Positions 8,867 to 19,994 of a stretch of 64,000 nt of DNA are shown piece by piece. Origin of the DNA: Verrucomicrobiales bacterium. GTDB taxonomy: Bacteria > Verrucomicrobiota > Verrucomicrobiia > Verrucomicrobiales > DEV007. The position numbers and the translations under genes are program-made. Numbering within the stretch: position 1 is the first letter of the stretch; every line of letters starts with the position of its first letter. The stretch spans positions 47,801-111,800 of the forward strand of contig JANQVJ010000077.1 in the NCBI GenBank assembly GCA_030730365.1. Direction: 5' to 3'. The notes beneath the pieces are model-generated. The model had not been told where the DNA came from. It was given only the letters and a program-made list of their open reading frames with translations, and did no database searches.

Positions 8867-11800
8867 TCACTCCCCCAACCCCATCAAGTAGCGCAACAAA
8901 TGCGCCAACTGTCTTTCATCCATCCCCGCCGTCATCCCGTCGGGCATGACCGTCCCGCCGGCGACGACGTCCTTCACCTCACTCCGTGCAATGCTCCTGA
9001 CGGCGCCAGTTGCGATATCCCGTATGGCAATAGCCTCAGCGGTCTCGGTTTGTTTGAATCCGGTCACGACGCTGCCGTTATTCAGGGTCACGGTGGCGGC
9101 TTCGTAGCCTTCTTTCACATTTAGAGCGGGCCAGACGACTTCGGTGACGATGAGCTCGGCGGGGAGACCGCGGCTGATGGCGCTGAGGTCGGGTCCGATC
9201 TTGCTCTGCGCGGCTCCGGGGATATGGCAGGCGATGCAGCCGACAGTCTCGTAGATCTTCTTGCCCTCGACGGGGTCACCGTAGGTGCGGGCGTCTTTGA
9301 CGACTTTGGTAACATACTCCTTCGTGTAGGCGGGCAGGGCGGCGTTTAGCCCGGCAAGTTTCATGAGCGGCGGGGAGAGCTGACTGTCGGCGCGTCCGAT
9401 CGCATTGAGGGCATTGAGGAGGTGTTTGGCGGCGGCGGTGCTCAGGACATCGGGCGCGGCGAGGGCTCGAATGAGGGCATCGCGTCCTTCGGCCCTGGCG
9501 AGCAGAGCGGAGAGGAGTGGTGCGGCGGCCTTGGCATCGGCGACGTTACGGAGACTCTCGAGCTGGCGGGCGACAACGGCGTCGGGGTCGAGGACGAGGA
9601 GGGCCTCAAAGGCGCGAGGGCGCAGGGGCGAGGCCGAGTCAAAGGCAAGGGTGCGAATGCGATCGGCAAAGGCTCCGACTTTCCATAGTCCTGACAAACG
9701 CACGGCCTCGCGCTGCACTGCCGGATTTTCGCTGGCCCAAAGTGGCTCCAGAAGGGGGATGGGGTCGGTCTGCGGGCTCGCCGTGATCGCCGCGAGCAGG
9801 GCCGGATGCCGAATGCCGCGCTCGAGGAGGAGCGGCAAGTCATCGGAAGAGGCGCGGGCGGCGAGGGCCTGCAGCCAGACGAGTGCGCGCTCGGGGCTGT
9901 CTTTGAACTTGTCGACCTGCTGACGCATGATGGATGTCACCTCAATCCCGGGGGCGGGAGTCATCACAGCGTCCCTGCGGTCCGACGCGGCGTTTTGGGC
10001 CGAGACGGCGAGCTGGGCGGGACTGTAGGCGACCCAGGCGTTCTCAAGAGCGAAGAGGAGATGCTCGTCTTTTTCAAAAGAGAGACTACCTCCGCTGAGA
10101 TCCGGCGCCCAGAGGTGGTGAGTGGCGTGCAGCGTTTTGGTGAGCGCGTGGCGGTGGTAGTCGTTGCACTCGTGATCGAGGGCTCGCGCCGCGAGGATCG
10201 CGGCGGCGGGATCGGTGAAGTAACTGGCCGCGACAATGGCCTCGAGCCGCACGAGCGGGTCGGTGTCGGCGATTTGCTTTTCGAGCAGGGCGGTGGCGCC
10301 GTCGATTCGACCCAGGCGCACCCAGGTCGAAAGCGTCCGTGTGGCATAGGCCCGCACGCGGGCATCAGGGGAACGGAGTAGGCTCGTGAGGAGGTCAGGT
10401 CGCGGGGTCTCGTGGGCCTCGTAAAGAGAAAGGGCCTGGAGACGGCGGTATTCGTCTTTTTCCTCACCTGGCTTGAAGGTGGCGACCCAGGTGTCGAGGG
10501 CGGCAACGACGTCGGCGGAGGGACGTTCGAAGAGGAGCCTTTTCGCCTGGTATTGCGCCCATCGTTCCCGGCTGTCGAGTTGTGCGAGGAGATCAGACAT
10601 GCTTGCGCCGGCGAGAGAAGACGGTCGAATGAGGGGCCTGTCCTTTGCCGTGACGCGCCAGATACGACCGTGTTCTTTATCCCGATCAGGATGGCGATAA
10701 GAGGCCTGGTAATGACCGATGATGGGATTGTACCAATCGGCGACGTAAAGGGCGCCGTCGGGTCCGACGCGAATCTCGATGGGTCGGAAGACGTTGTTTT
10801 TGGTCTCGATGATATTGGGGAGGAGCTCGGTGGAGTAAAGACCGGTCTTGTCATCGTAGTGCAAGGCGTGCTGCTCGAGGGTGTTGCCGTAATAACCGCC
10901 GATAATGGCGCGGCCCTGCATCTCTTCGGGGAAGTGGCTGCTCTCAAGGAACTCCATGCCGACCTGTTTGATGGGAGCGAGGAAGAGATTAAGCGCCCGC
11001 GCATCGACAGCGAGGTCACTACGGACGAGGCCGGGAGTGCTGTAATAACCGCCGATGTTAGCTCCGCTCTTGTGAAAGGGCTGGCCGTAGCGGGTCGTGA
11101 TGACACCCCAGCAATTCGCTCCGGCGGAGGACCACTGGAAGAAGGGGTCGAGGTGCCCGGTGCGGGTGCGGTAGCGCCAGACCCCGGCGCGGTTGAGGGT
11201 CTCGACGCCATAGGGAGTCTCGACGCGCGAGTAGATGTGGTGGCCCTGGGTGAACCACAATTCTCCGCCGAAACCCCAGTTGAGGCAGTTGATCATCTGG
11301 TGCGAATCGGCCGTGCCGAAGCCGCCGAGAACGATGCGGCTGGTGTCGGCCTTGTCATCGCCGTCAGTGTCTTTGAAATGAAGCAGCTCAGTGCCCTGGG
11401 CGACGTAGAGACCTCCGTCGCCGAGCTCGATGCCGCTGGGCATGAAGAGGCCCTCGACGAATTTGTGGAACTTGTCCGCTTTGCCGTCACCGTCGGTATC
11501 CTCGCAGACGAGGACGTAGTCGTTGGCCTTTTCTCCGGGTTTGATCTGGGGATAGCTGGGAGAACAGGCGACCCAGAGTCGGCCGCGTTCGTCCCAGCGG
11601 ATCTGAACGGGCTTGATGATCCCGTCGGCCTCGGAGGCAAAAAGGTTCACGGCAAAACCGTCGAGGATCTGAAAAGAGGCAAGCTGCTCGTCGGGCGACT
11701 GCGGCTTAGCGACGGGCTCCTCGACAGGGATGGAAGAACGCACCGGAACGGTCGTGGTCGGTTGCCCCGCTAGAGCGGCGCGGACATTGGCCTCGGCCAG

Positions 11801-12727
11801 GTCGAGGAGCGGGAGAAACTCCTGCATTTCCGCTGGAAAGAGGCGTTTGTCCTGATCTTTCCAGTCGCGCGAGTAGGGCACATTGGCGCGGTCGCCGGTG
11901 AGGAAGGCCCAGTTCATGGGGCGCCAGTAGTCGAACCAGAGTCGCTCGAGCTCGAGCATCTCCTGCCGGACGGCGATGAGACTGTCGTCGGACGCGGCCC
12001 CGAGACCGAGGCCTTCGGTGACGCTGGCGGCGACGAGGGAATGACCGGCGGCGTTGAGCTGGAAGCCATTGTCGGTGAGCGCCTTTTCGCCGCCGGCGAG
12101 AGACGCGAGGTCGATGTAGGGAACCTTCAGGGTCGCAGCGAGCTGACGGATGGAGTCAGAGTAAAGAGCGAGGTCGGCATTGTGGACAGTGAGGTCTTTG
12201 ACGAGGGCATCAGCCGGCTTTTCAAAGGGCAGCGGCGAGACGAGGACGAGGCGGCGACCGCCGTCGGCGAGGTCTCCGATGAGGGACTCGTAGGCTTTGA
12301 AGAAGGCGGGAAGGCCGTCTTTTCCGCGGAGCGATTCCATCTGGCCGAACTGCGCGATGACGACGGTGACGCCGGCCTCGCTGAGCTGTTGGCGCCAATC
12401 ACGCTGCTGCCGCCAGCTCGTCGAGCCGGTCGCCGCCTGGAGGCGCTGCTCGGCGGCGCGGCGTCTTTCATCGAGCTTCTCGACGTTGCCTCCGTCGCGC
12501 CACTGCTCGAAGACGGTGTCCCCTTCCCACCCGAAGTTGCGGACGCGCACCTTGCCGTCGGGAAAGGCGGCGACGAGCCGGGACTGGAGGTAGGGGTGAA
12601 AGCGCGTTCGCTCAATGTTCGATCCGCCAACGAGGGCGACGGTGTCATCGGGCTTGAGAACGGCATCCTTCGCCGGAGCGGAGAGCGGGAAAATCGCGAG
12701 AAGGAGGAGAGCGAAGGGGCATTTCAT
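8867..12727 (-). CDS. PVC-type secreted protein: SGNH hydrolase + membrane-bound-dehydrogenase-type beta-propeller + HEAT repeats + CxxCH haem domain
   Basis: A protein of about 1,286 residues with signal peptide MKCPFALLLLAIFPLSAPA. Residues ~25-240 look like an SGNH/GDSL hydrolase domain (LVGGSNIERTRFHPYL, where the usual GDS is GGS; a QFGQME segment follows). The middle is the PVC 'membrane-bound dehydrogenase' beta-propeller, with calcium-like loops DTDGDGKADKF and DTDGDDKADTS and the segment WFTQGHHIYSRV. A HEAT-repeat-like helical stretch follows, then the Verrucomicrobium/Pirellula-type haem domain with GCIACHIPGA and the distal segment GTVMPDGM near the end. Such proteins are probably periplasmic electron-transfer dehydrogenases, perhaps for sugars; the substrate is unknown. 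ATG 12727 was chosen because it starts the signal peptide; an earlier in-frame start at 12748 exists. Confidence 0.85.
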   Translation of the reverse strand: MKCPFALLLLAIFPLSAPAKDAVLKPDDTVALVGGSNIERTRFHPYLQSRLVAAFPDGKVRVRNFGWEGDTVFEQWRDGGNVEKLDERRRAAEQRLQAATGSTSWRQQRDWRQQLSEAGVTVVIAQFGQMESLRGKDGLPAFFKAYESLIGDLADGGRRLVLVSPLPFEKPADALVKDLTVHNADLALYSDSIRQLAATLKVPYIDLASLAGGEKALTDNGFQLNAAGHSLVAASVTEGLGLGAASDDSLIAVRQEMLELERLWFDYWRPMNWAFLTGDRANVPYSRDWKDQDKRLFPAEMQEFLPLLDLAEANVRAALAGQPTTTVPVRSSIPVEEPVAKPQSPDEQLASFQILDGFAVNLFASEADGIIKPVQIRWDERGRLWVACSPSYPQIKPGEKANDYVLVCEDTDGDGKADKFHKFVEGLFMPSGIELGDGGLYVAQGTELLHFKDTDGDDKADTSRIVLGGFGTADSHQMINCLNWGFGGELWFTQGHHIYSRVETPYGVETLNRAGVWRYRTRTGHLDPFFQWSSAGANCWGVITTRYGQPFHKSGANIGGYYSTPGLVRSDLAVDARALNLFLAPIKQVGMEFLESSHFPEEMQGRAIIGGYYGNTLEQHALHYDDKTGLYSTELLPNIIETKNNVFRPIEIRVGPDGALYVADWYNPIIGHYQASYRHPDRDKEHGRIWRVTAKDRPLIRPSSLAGASMSDLLAQLDSRERWAQYQAKRLLFERPSADVVAALDTWVATFKPGEEKDEYRRLQALSLYEAHETPRPDLLTSLLRSPDARVRAYATRTLSTWVRLGRIDGATALLEKQIADTDPLVRLEAIVAASYFTDPAAAILAARALDHECNDYHRHALTKTLHATHHLWAPDLSGGSLSFEKDEHLLFALENAWVAYSPAQLAVSAQNAASDRRDAVMTPAPGIEVTSIMRQQVDKFKDSPERALVWLQALAARASSDDLPLLLERGIRHPALLAAITASPQTDPIPLLEPLWASENPAVQREAVRLSGLWKVGAFADRIRTLAFDSASPLRPRAFEALLVLDPDAVVARQLESLRNVADAKAAAPLLSALLARAEGRDALIRALAAPDVLSTAAAKHLLNALNAIGRADSQLSPPLMKLAGLNAALPAYTKEYVTKVVKDARTYGDPVEGKKIYETVGCIACHIPGAAQSKIGPDLSAISRGLPAELIVTEVVWPALNVKEGYEAATVTLNNGSVVTGFKQTETAEAIAIRDIATGAVRSIARSEVKDVVAGGTVMPDGMTAGMDERQLAHLLRYLMGLGE

Positions 12728-12858
12728 ACAGACGCGACAGGCTAGCACGCGGAAGGCGAGTATGCCATGGCGCCATGGCGTCTAAAGGCGTCGGGCGGTG
12801 CGCCGCGCAGGATTGACTTCCCTTCGTCTACCCGCTGCGCGTCTTCGTAAGCCGCACC

Positions 12859-14343
12859 TCAAGCCAGAATCTTCTTCACCGGATCCCCGTGAATATCAGT
12901 GAGACGGAAGTCGCGGCCCTGGAAACGGTAAGTCAGTTTCTTATGATCAACTCCTAACAGGTGCATAATCGTCGCGTTGAGATCGTGCACGTGGACGGGA
13001 TCGCTGACAATGTTGTAGCAGTAGTCGTCCGTTTCCCCGAGGGTCATGCCGGGCTTGATTCCCGCTCCGGCAAGTAAGACGGTGAAGCAGCGGGGATGGT
13101 GGTCGCGGCCGTAGTTCGTCTCGGTGAGGGCGCCCTGCGAGTAGATCGTGCGACCGAACTCCCCGCCCCAGACGATGAGGGTGTCATCGAGCAGTCCGCG
13201 CTGTTTGAGATCGGCGATAAGAGCGGCCGTGGGCTGATCGGTGTCGCGGCACTGGCCCTTGATCGCATTCGGCAGACCGCCATGGTGATCCCAACCCATG
13301 TGGAAGAGCTGAATCGAGCGAACGTCACGTTCGGCGAGGCGGCGGGCGAGGAGACAGTTCGCCGCGTAGGTGCCGGGCGTTTTGACCTCGGGACCATACA
13401 TCGCGAGGGTCGCCTCGGACTCACCCGAAAAGTCCGTCAACTCGGGCACGCTGCTCTGCATGCGGAAAGCCATCTCATACTGCGAGATGCGGGCATCGAT
13501 CTCGGGATCACCGAAGACCTTGAGATCACGCTGGTTCAGCGCGGCCAGTTCATCGAGCATACTCCGCCGCATTCCACGACTCATCCCAGCGGGATCAGAG
13601 AGATAGAGGACCGGATCGCCGATGTTGCGAAACCTCACCCCCTGGTGCTGCGTCGGGAGAAAGCCCGAGGACCAGAGTCGGTCGTAGAGGGGCTGATCCT
13701 CGCGGCGTCCTGTCCCGAAAGAGGTGAGGACGACGTAGGCGGGCAGGTCGGCATTTTCCGTCCCGAGACCGTAGCTGAGCCATGCGCCGATGCTGGGGCG
13801 TCCGGCGAGCTGGTTTCCGGTCTGGCAAAAGGTGATCGCGGGGTCGTGATTGATCGCCTCGGTGTGCATCGAGCGAACGATGCAGAGGTCATCGGCGACG
13901 CCGGAGAGATGCGGGAGCAGATCGCTCATCCAGGCGCCGCTCTCGCCGTGTTGGGCGAATTTAAAAATGCTCGGGGCCACGGGAAAGCTTTTCTGCCCCG
14001 AGGTCATCGTCGTGAGCCGCTGCCCCTGGCGAATCGATTCAGGGAGATCTTTGCCCCGCTGCGCTTCCATCAGCGGCTTTGGATCGAAGAGATCCATCTG
14101 CGAAGGCGCGCCGGATTGGAAGAGGTAGATAACCCGCTTTGCCTTTGCCGGATGGTTGGGGAAGGACGGCAGCCCGGGACCGGACGGCGCGGCGCTCGCC
14201 TCGGACTGGTTCCCTAACAAACCCGCCAGGGCAGCCGACCCGAGGGCCGAGGCCCCGCGACCGAGAAAGAGGCGGCGGTTGAGGAGGTCCTGCAGGGCAC
14301 CCCCGTCGGGGCGTGTGGAGAGGAGATCGCGAAAATGGTTCAT
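12859..14343 (-). CDS. DUF1501 protein with twin-arginine signal
   Basis: A 494-residue member of the sulfatase-like DUF1501 family. Start ATG 14343 gives an N-terminus with a twin-arginine signal ([20 protein letters not shown]), so export is probably in folded form by Tat. Family hallmarks are [58 protein letters not shown] and the tail [14 protein letters not shown]. It follows the DUF1553 cytochrome gene by 10 bp on the same strand, the standard PVC pairing. Function is unproven; the alkaline-phosphatase-superfamily fold and pairing with a secreted cytochrome suggest polysaccharide or sulfate-ester metabolism. A truncated homologue lies at 33359. Confidence 0.9.
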   Translation of the reverse strand: MNHFRDLLSTRPDGGALQDLLNRRLFLGRGASALGSAALAGLLGNQSEASAAPSGPGLPSFPNHPAKAKRVIYLFQSGAPSQMDLFDPKPLMEAQRGKDLPESIRQGQRLTTMTSGQKSFPVAPSIFKFAQHGESGAWMSDLLPHLSGVADDLCIVRSMHTEAINHDPAITFCQTGNQLAGRPSIGAWLSYGLGTENADLPAYVVLTSFGTGRREDQPLYDRLWSSGFLPTQHQGVRFRNIGDPVLYLSDPAGMSRGMRRSMLDELAALNQRDLKVFGDPEIDARISQYEMAFRMQSSVPELTDFSGESEATLAMYGPEVKTPGTYAANCLLARRLAERDVRSIQLFHMGWDHHGGLPNAIKGQCRDTDQPTAALIADLKQRGLLDDTLIVWGGEFGRTIYSQGALTETNYGRDHHPRCFTVLLAGAGIKPGMTLGETDDYCYNIVSDPVHVHDLNATIMHLLGVDHKKLTYRFQGRDFRLTDIHGDPVKKILA

Positions 14344-14353
14344 GGTAAAAAAA

Positions 14354-17300
14354 TCAGTCACGGGTGACGACACGGTCGAGATTAAGGAGGACGTTGGCGG
14401 AGGCGGTGTAAGCGGCGAGTTCGGCGACATCGAGAGCCGGATCGGCGACCGTGGCGCCGTGCGAGATCAGAGCCTTTGCCGACTCGAGGTCCGAGGTAAA
14501 TTCGGCGTGGCGGCTCTCGAAGCCATCGCGGAGGAGGAGGATCGTCTCCGCATCGGGTGTCCGCGAAGTGGCGAGACGATAGCCGATCGTGAGACGCTCT
14601 TCAGGCGTCTTGCCGCCCTCGCGCATCATGCGCTCGGCGAGGGCGCGCGAGGCTTCGACGAAGGTGACCTCGTTCATCAGCGCGAGCGCCTGCAGCGGCG
14701 TGTTCGTGCGCGAGCGTTTTGGGGTGCAGGTCTCGCGATTGGGCGCGTCGAAGAGCAGCATCGTCGGCGGCGCTCCGGTGCGTTTCCAGACCGTGTAAAA
14801 GGTGCGGCGAAAGAGCCCCTCGCCTGTGTCGGCTTTGTAATTGCGGAGGTCGCCGTAGACGCTGGTCTCGTCCCAGACCCCCGCTGGCATGTAAGGACGC
14901 ACGCTCGGGCCGCCCACCTTCGGGGTCATCAGGCCGGCCACGGCGAGGGCCTGATCGCGGACGAGTTCCCCGCGGAGGCGGAAGCGCGGACCACGCGCGA
15001 GGAGCCGGTTCTCGGGATCGCGCTCGACCAGTTCCGGCGTGACCGCGGAACTCTGCCGGTAGGCATCGCTCATGACGAGAAATTTGATCATCGCCTTCAT
15101 GTCCCAGGCCTGCGCCGCCTTTCCGTTTACCGCGGGAAGAACGGTCGGGGTGACAAATTCCACCGCGAGCCAGTCGAGCAACTCGGGGTGCATCGGCCAC
15201 TCGGCCTGCGAGCCGAAGTCTTCGGAGGTCTTGACGATGCCGATGCCGAAGAGGCGCTCCCACTCGCGGTTGATCCAGACCCGCGCAGTGAGCGGATGAT
15301 CGCCCGAGACGAGCCACTGCGCGAGGCCGAGACGATTCTGCGGCGCACCCGCCGGGAGCGGAGGAAGGGCGGCAGGGAGATGGCGTCCCACTTTGTCGGT
15401 GGGGCGGTCGTATTCACCGCGTTCGAGGACAAAGGCCTCCCGAGCCTCGGCCCTTTCCTTCATCACCATCACACTCGGCAGCGCCTGCTCATAATCGACC
15501 CGCTGCTTTTTCGCGGCGGCAAGGGCGGCGGAGGTCCGCTTCACGGGATGATCGGCATTGGCGCGGAACCAGGCATCGAGGGCCTTTTTATCGGTCTCGC
15601 TCCGGGTTACCGGGTCGCCCGTGACGATCGCGGTGAGATTCGCGGGTAGTCCCGAGCCGCCGTCGAGTTTCACGAGAGCGGGTTCAAAGGCGGTCGTGGA
15701 GAGGCGGAAACGTCCCACGTTGTGATCGCCAAAGTTCGACTGATGGCGCAAGCGGACGGTGATCGCCGCTCCGGCAGGGAGCGCTACCGGCGCGGCGGCG
15801 AGGAACATGGCGCGACGGGCGAGTTTCTTGTCGGGACTGTTGCCGTCGATGGCCCATCCCTTCGCCGCCTTCGCACCGGGAGCCTTTGCGTTCTCGAGGA
15901 TGGCGGCGACGCCGTAACCGGACTGCTCGTAATCGGCCGCAGCGGTCGTGAGCGCGATGGGCTGCTCTTTTCCGTCGGGGAGACGCAGGACCAGCTCGAC
16001 GCCGGTCATGACAAAGTTCCCGTTCGATCCGCGTCCGAGGCTCTGGCCGGGGAGCGACGCATCGGGGAAAACCTCGAGGAGAATGCCACCGACCGCCCCG
16101 CCGTTTAGCGGAAGAGCGACCTCGTAAGTGTCATTGTTAGGATTCTTTCCGCCCGCGAGCCAGGAGCCGTCGGCCTGCCGGGTGAGGCTCGCTCCGCCGA
16201 GACTCTTCGCGCTTTCCCCCGAAGCCGCGACCCAGGTGCTGGCCGAGGCCGCCCCGCCGGGACCGGCGAACTTTTCACGCAGCTCGGTTTCCCACTTAGT
16301 CAGGGCTCCCGCCATTTCCCCGTTGGCCGCTTTTGCCGCCACCTCGGCTTTGACGATCTCCGCATCGAGCCGCGCGAGTTCGGCGGTTTGCGCCTCGTCG
16401 GGGAGACGGAGCAAGGGAGGCGTGTTAACTCCGTTCTTCCCCTCCGGTCCGAGCACGCCGCTCTCATCGACGGAATTGAAGTAGGAGAAAAACCCGAAGA
16501 ACTCCTTGTGCGAGATCGGATCATACTTGTGATCGTGGCAGCGCGCGCAGTTCAGCGTCAACGCCATCCAGGTCGTACCCGTGGTCTCGACCCGATCGAT
16601 CACGGTCTCGACAAACCACTCGGCCTCGATCCGACCGCCCTCGCCATTGAGGCGGTGATTGCGGTTGAAGCCCGTCGCGATGATCTGGTCTTTGGTCGGA
16701 TTCGGCAGCAGATCGCCCGCGAGCTGCTCGACCGTGAATTGGTCGAAGGGCAGGTTGCGATTGTAGGCCCCAATGAGCCAGTCCCGCCAAGGCCACATCT
16801 GACGGCTGCCGTCGCTCTGGAATCCGTTGCTGTCGGCGTAGCGCGCGAAATCGAGCCAGTCCATCGCCATGCGTTCCCCGAAATGCGGCGAAGCGAGGAG
16901 CCGGTCGACGACCTTCCCGTAGGCGGCCGGTGACGGGTCTTTTGAAAAAGCATCGAGCTCGGCGAGCGTGGGCGGCAGTCCGGTAAGGTCGAGCGAGACC
17001 CGGCGCAGGAGCGTCTCGGGATCTGCCGCGGGCTGCATCGCGAGTCCCTCTTTCTCAAGACGACTTTTCACAAAGGCATCGACCGGATGGAGCGACTCTT
17101 TTCCCGTCGGCAGAGCCGGACGCACGGGCTTTACGAAGGCCCAGTGGCCCTCATACTCCGCGCCCTCTTTGATCCAGCGCTTGAGCGTGTCGCGTTGCGC
17201 GGGCGTCAGGGACTTGCCGCTTTCGGGAGGCGGCATGAAGTCGGAGTCGTCGGACTCCAGAAAAATACGCACGAGGATCTCACTTTCCTCCGGATTCCCC

Positions 17301-17521
17301 GGAGTGATCGGAACGAGCCCCGACTTGCCGGGAAGAAAGGCCTGATCCGCAAGATCGAGGCGCAGACCGCCCTTGCGCTCCTTTTCGTCCGGCCCGTGGC
17401 AATGAAAACACGCGTCCGAGAGGATGGGACGGATGTCGCGGTTGAAACGCAGCTTTTCCCCGGCGCCGGCAGAGCTAACGAAAATAATGAACGGGACGAT
17501 AGGGAGAAGAAAGCGACTCAT
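14354..17521 (-). CDS. PSD1 cytochrome c / DUF1549 / DUF1553 protein
   Basis: The protein has about 1,055 residues from ATG 17521, which opens a signal peptide ([20 protein letters not shown]). Next is the Planctomycete cytochrome c domain with haem motif [15 protein letters not shown] near residue 37. DUF1549 follows ([20 protein letters not shown] and [13 protein letters not shown], a second CxxCH), then a LamG-like carbohydrate-binding insert. DUF1553 is C-terminal ([57 protein letters not shown]). Such proteins are large periplasmic cytochromes of unknown substrate in Planctomycetes and Verrucomicrobia, always paired with DUF1501 genes as here. The frame extends further upstream to 17662, but that part has no signal peptide. 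Confidence 0.9.
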   Translation of the reverse strand: MSRFLLPIVPFIIFVSSAGAGEKLRFNRDIRPILSDACFHCHGPDEKERKGGLRLDLADQAFLPGKSGLVPITPGNPEESEILVRIFLESDDSDFMPPPESGKSLTPAQRDTLKRWIKEGAEYEGHWAFVKPVRPALPTGKESLHPVDAFVKSRLEKEGLAMQPAADPETLLRRVSLDLTGLPPTLAELDAFSKDPSPAAYGKVVDRLLASPHFGERMAMDWLDFARYADSNGFQSDGSRQMWPWRDWLIGAYNRNLPFDQFTVEQLAGDLLPNPTKDQIIATGFNRNHRLNGEGGRIEAEWFVETVIDRVETTGTTWMALTLNCARCHDHKYDPISHKEFFGFFSYFNSVDESGVLGPEGKNGVNTPPLLRLPDEAQTAELARLDAEIVKAEVAAKAANGEMAGALTKWETELREKFAGPGGAASASTWVAASGESAKSLGGASLTRQADGSWLAGGKNPNNDTYEVALPLNGGAVGGILLEVFPDASLPGQSLGRGSNGNFVMTGVELVLRLPDGKEQPIALTTAAADYEQSGYGVAAILENAKAPGAKAAKGWAIDGNSPDKKLARRAMFLAAAPVALPAGAAITVRLRHQSNFGDHNVGRFRLSTTAFEPALVKLDGGSGLPANLTAIVTGDPVTRSETDKKALDAWFRANADHPVKRTSAALAAAKKQRVDYEQALPSVMVMKERAEAREAFVLERGEYDRPTDKVGRHLPAALPPLPAGAPQNRLGLAQWLVSGDHPLTARVWINREWERLFGIGIVKTSEDFGSQAEWPMHPELLDWLAVEFVTPTVLPAVNGKAAQAWDMKAMIKFLVMSDAYRQSSAVTPELVERDPENRLLARGPRFRLRGELVRDQALAVAGLMTPKVGGPSVRPYMPAGVWDETSVYGDLRNYKADTGEGLFRRTFYTVWKRTGAPPTMLLFDAPNRETCTPKRSRTNTPLQALALMNEVTFVEASRALAERMMREGGKTPEERLTIGYRLATSRTPDAETILLLRDGFESRHAEFTSDLESAKALISHGATVADPALDVAELAAYTASANVLLNLDRVVTRD

Positions 17522-17684
17522 AAAAAAGTGACGGATGAAGTCCTGCTTTATAATGCCGGAACTTTCGCGAATCTGACAAATCACGCCCACCGCAAACGCG
17601 CCATAGAGGCACGACTCGATCCCCCGGGCCGTGATACCCCGAAAATTCCCCTTCCCCTTCAAATTTCCGTGCTAAAGTCCGCGC

Positions 17685-18800
17685 ATGTTACAGGCAGGCA
17701 TCGTCGGGCTCCCCAATGTGGGCAAATCCACTCTTTTCAACGCAGTGACCCGCTCGCGCAAAGCGGAGGCGGCAAACTATCCCTTTTGCACGATCGATCC
17801 GAACATCGGGGTCGTCGTTGTGCCCGATGACAGGCTCGATGTCCTCAGCAAACTGAGCGGCTCGCAAAAGCTCATCCCCGCTGCGATCGAGTTCGTCGAT
17901 ATCGCCGGTCTCGTCGAGGGCGCCTCGGCTGGTGCCGGTCTCGGCAACAAGTTCCTCGCCAACATCCGCGAAGTCGATGCCATCGTCCAGGTCGTGCGCT
18001 GTTTTGAAAACGACGACATCATTCACGAACTCGGTTCGGTGAATCCGCTCCGCGACATCGAGATCATCAATTCCGAGCTCATCCTCGCCGACATGGCAAC
18101 CCTCGAGAAACGCCGCTCTTCCCGGGAGAAGAAAGCAAAACTCGGTGACGCCGAGTCCAAGCGCGAGATCGAACTCATCGACAAGCTCATGCCCCACCTC
18201 GACGAGGGCAATCCCGCGCTGACGATGACGCTCTCGGACGACGAGAAAAAAACGCTTCGGGAATTTTTCCTGCTTTCGTCAAAGCGCACCATCTTCGCCT
18301 GCAATGTCTCGGAGGACGAATTGAGCGGCGCCCTCTCGGACCCCGATGGCCATGCCATGGTCAAGCAGGTCCGCGACTACGCCGCCGCGACCTTCGGCGC
18401 CGAGGCGGTCGTTATCTCCGCCCGCATCGAAGAGGAAATGATCGACCTCAGCCCCGAAGACGCCGCCGAATTCCTCGGGGAAATGGGCGTGACCGACTCG
18501 GGCGTTTCGGCTCTCATCCGCGCCGTCTATCACCTTCTCGGTCTGCGGACCTACCTCACTACCGGAGAGAAAGAAACCCGCGCCTGGACCATCACCGAAG
18601 GCACCAAAGCCCCCGGCGCGGCCGGCGTCATCCATGGTGACTTCGAGCGGGGCTTTATCGCGGCAGAGATCGTGCACTACGACGATCTCACCAGCCTCGG
18701 TTCTTACGCCAAAGCCCGCGAGGCCGGCAAGCTCCGCATTGAGGGTAAAGAGTATGTGATGAAGGACGGGGATGTCGTCGAGTTCCGCTTCAATGTGTGA
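17685..18800 (+). CDS. ychF: Redox-regulated ATPase YchF (OLA1 family)
   Basis: A 371-residue Obg-related P-loop protein. G1 is [12 protein letters not shown] (residues 7-18), the switch region is [20 protein letters not shown], and the YchF-specific motif NVSED replaces the usual NKxD at G4, which explains ATP rather than GTP preference in this family. The C-terminal TGS domain is complete ([16 protein letters not shown] ... [13 protein letters not shown]). Length is the family norm. YchF proteins associate with ribosomes and influence stress responses. It is transcribed divergently from the DUF1553 gene with a 163-bp spacer. Confidence 0.95.
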   Translation: MLQAGIVGLPNVGKSTLFNAVTRSRKAEAANYPFCTIDPNIGVVVVPDDRLDVLSKLSGSQKLIPAAIEFVDIAGLVEGASAGAGLGNKFLANIREVDAIVQVVRCFENDDIIHELGSVNPLRDIEIINSELILADMATLEKRRSSREKKAKLGDAESKREIELIDKLMPHLDEGNPALTMTLSDDEKKTLREFFLLSSKRTIFACNVSEDELSGALSDPDGHAMVKQVRDYAAATFGAEAVVISARIEEEMIDLSPEDAAEFLGEMGVTDSGVSALIRAVYHLLGLRTYLTTGEKETRAWTITEGTKAPGAAGVIHGDFERGFIAAEIVHYDDLTSLGSYAKAREAGKLRIEGKEYVMKDGDVVEFRFNV

Positions 18801-18876
18801 TTTCACACGCTGAGGCCCCCGAGGTGGCGCGGACATTCCTCCTGGGACTAACCACCTGAGCCGTTACGATTTCGGA

Positions 18877-19122
18877 TCAATCATCGAGCCCGGAAGGGCG
18901 GCGGTCCAGCACCTCCCGCTCGAAGCGCTTGCGGTGCTTCGTGATGCGGCCGCTAACTCTCTCCCGCCAGAGCCGGAAGCTCCCCGGTTTCAGATTTCGC
19001 CGCATCACCGCGATGACCTCTTTTTCGGAAAGACCGGTCTTCTCCTTAATCTCTTCAAAAGTCGTGCGGTCCTCCCACGCAAGCCTGATGATCTGATCCG
19101 TATTGACCGATGAATTCCCCAT
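18877..19122 (-). CDS. TIGR03643 family protein
   Basis: An 81-residue basic protein. The sequence IIRLAWEDRTTFEEIKEKTG, then LSEKEVIAVMRRNLKPGSF and RLWRERVSGR with TKH, fits the small TIGR03643 family throughout. The first half reads like a helix-turn-helix (a short 'AWEDRTTFEEI' recognition-like motif), so DNA or RNA binding is possible, but no role is established. It lies 9 bp downstream of the TRIC channel gene on the same strand and probably shares its transcript. Confidence 0.8.
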   Translation of the reverse strand: MGNSSVNTDQIIRLAWEDRTTFEEIKEKTGLSEKEVIAVMRRNLKPGSFRLWRERVSGRITKHRKRFEREVLDRRPSGLDD

Positions 19123-19131
19123 GCGAAAAGT

Positions 19132-19770
19132 CTACGTGCCTGACGGTCCCGTTGGTTGGCTTGGCTCGCGCACGGCCGGCAGGCACCAGTTCCACTTCAC
19201 CGCGGCGAGGCGGAAGAGCACGATCACGAGGATCCCGGCGACGAGGGCGTAACGCTCGGGAAAGCTGAGATGCAGCACCCCTAAATAGACCCATGCCCCG
19301 GTGAACGCACAAGTCGCATTGAGGGGACTCGGAATAAAGAGCGACGGCACCTCGTTACAGAGCAAATCACCGAGGACTCCGCCGAAAGTCCCCGTGATCA
19401 CCCCGAGCATCACCGCGACAAACGGATGTGTCCCCGCCTCCATCGCGTAGGCTGTACCCGTGAGGGTGAAAAGGGCCATGCCGAGGGCATCGGGAAAAAC
19501 GAGGAGCGGCCGTATCCGGCGCACGTGTCGCAAAATGAGCCCCGAAAAGAGCGCAATCCCGAAAACGATCATCGGGTAGTGCGGATTTCCGATCCAAAAG
19601 AGCGGGGTGCGGTCGAGGAAAAGATCGCGCAGCGTCCCTCCACCGAAGGCCACCGCAAAAGCGACCGCAAAGACACCCATCACGTCCATGCCCTTTCGTG
19701 AAGCGAGGAGCACTCCGTAGATCGCCGCAACGATCACGGCCAGAAATTCAATAAAAACGACGTAGGACAT
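19132..19770 (-). CDS. Trimeric intracellular cation channel (TRIC/UPF0126) family membrane protein
   Basis: A 212-residue integral membrane protein with about seven hydrophobic segments and the tandem-repeat layout of UPF0126/YicG. Each repeat carries the glycine-rich motif: GGGTLRDLFLDRTPLFWIGN in the first and the related TGTFGGVLGDLLCNEVPSLF in the second. Characterised bacterial members are K+-permeable trimeric channels, and E. coli YicG has been linked to glycine uptake; substrate here is unknown. The start ATG 19770 gives an N-terminus that enters the first helix directly. The next gene (TIGR03643) begins 9 bp after its stop. Confidence 0.88.
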   Translation of the reverse strand: MSYVVFIEFLAVIVAAIYGVLLASRKGMDVMGVFAVAFAVAFGGGTLRDLFLDRTPLFWIGNPHYPMIVFGIALFSGLILRHVRRIRPLLVFPDALGMALFTLTGTAYAMEAGTHPFVAVMLGVITGTFGGVLGDLLCNEVPSLFIPSPLNATCAFTGAWVYLGVLHLSFPERYALVAGILVIVLFRLAAVKWNWCLPAVREPSQPTGPSGT

Positions 19771-19912
19771 TTTTCGAGGATGCCGCGTCAGGGCTCAGGC
19801 GCAACGGCGTCAGAGTAGCATCCCGAGTTCCTTCGGGAAACGTTTCCTTTTGTCATACGCCTCGTCATTGCCTATGTCCTCCGACCCGCCCCGAATGAGG
19901 ATGCCGAGAACA

Positions 19913-19940
19913 TTGACTTTCCCCCTCAAAACTTTACACT
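19913..19940 (+). promoter_or_regulatory. Candidate sigma-70 promoter of the HtrA-like protease gene
   Basis: TTGACT at 19913 and TACACT at 19935 are separated by 16 bp, in a locally AT-rich stretch 55 bp upstream of the ATG at 19995. This is the only convincing -35/-10 pair in the spacer. Assignment is by consensus only. Confidence 0.42.
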
Positions 19941-19994
19941 TTCGATCTCCCCGCCGCCACGACGCCCAGAGCGCCGGTGGCACGAGTTTTTTTC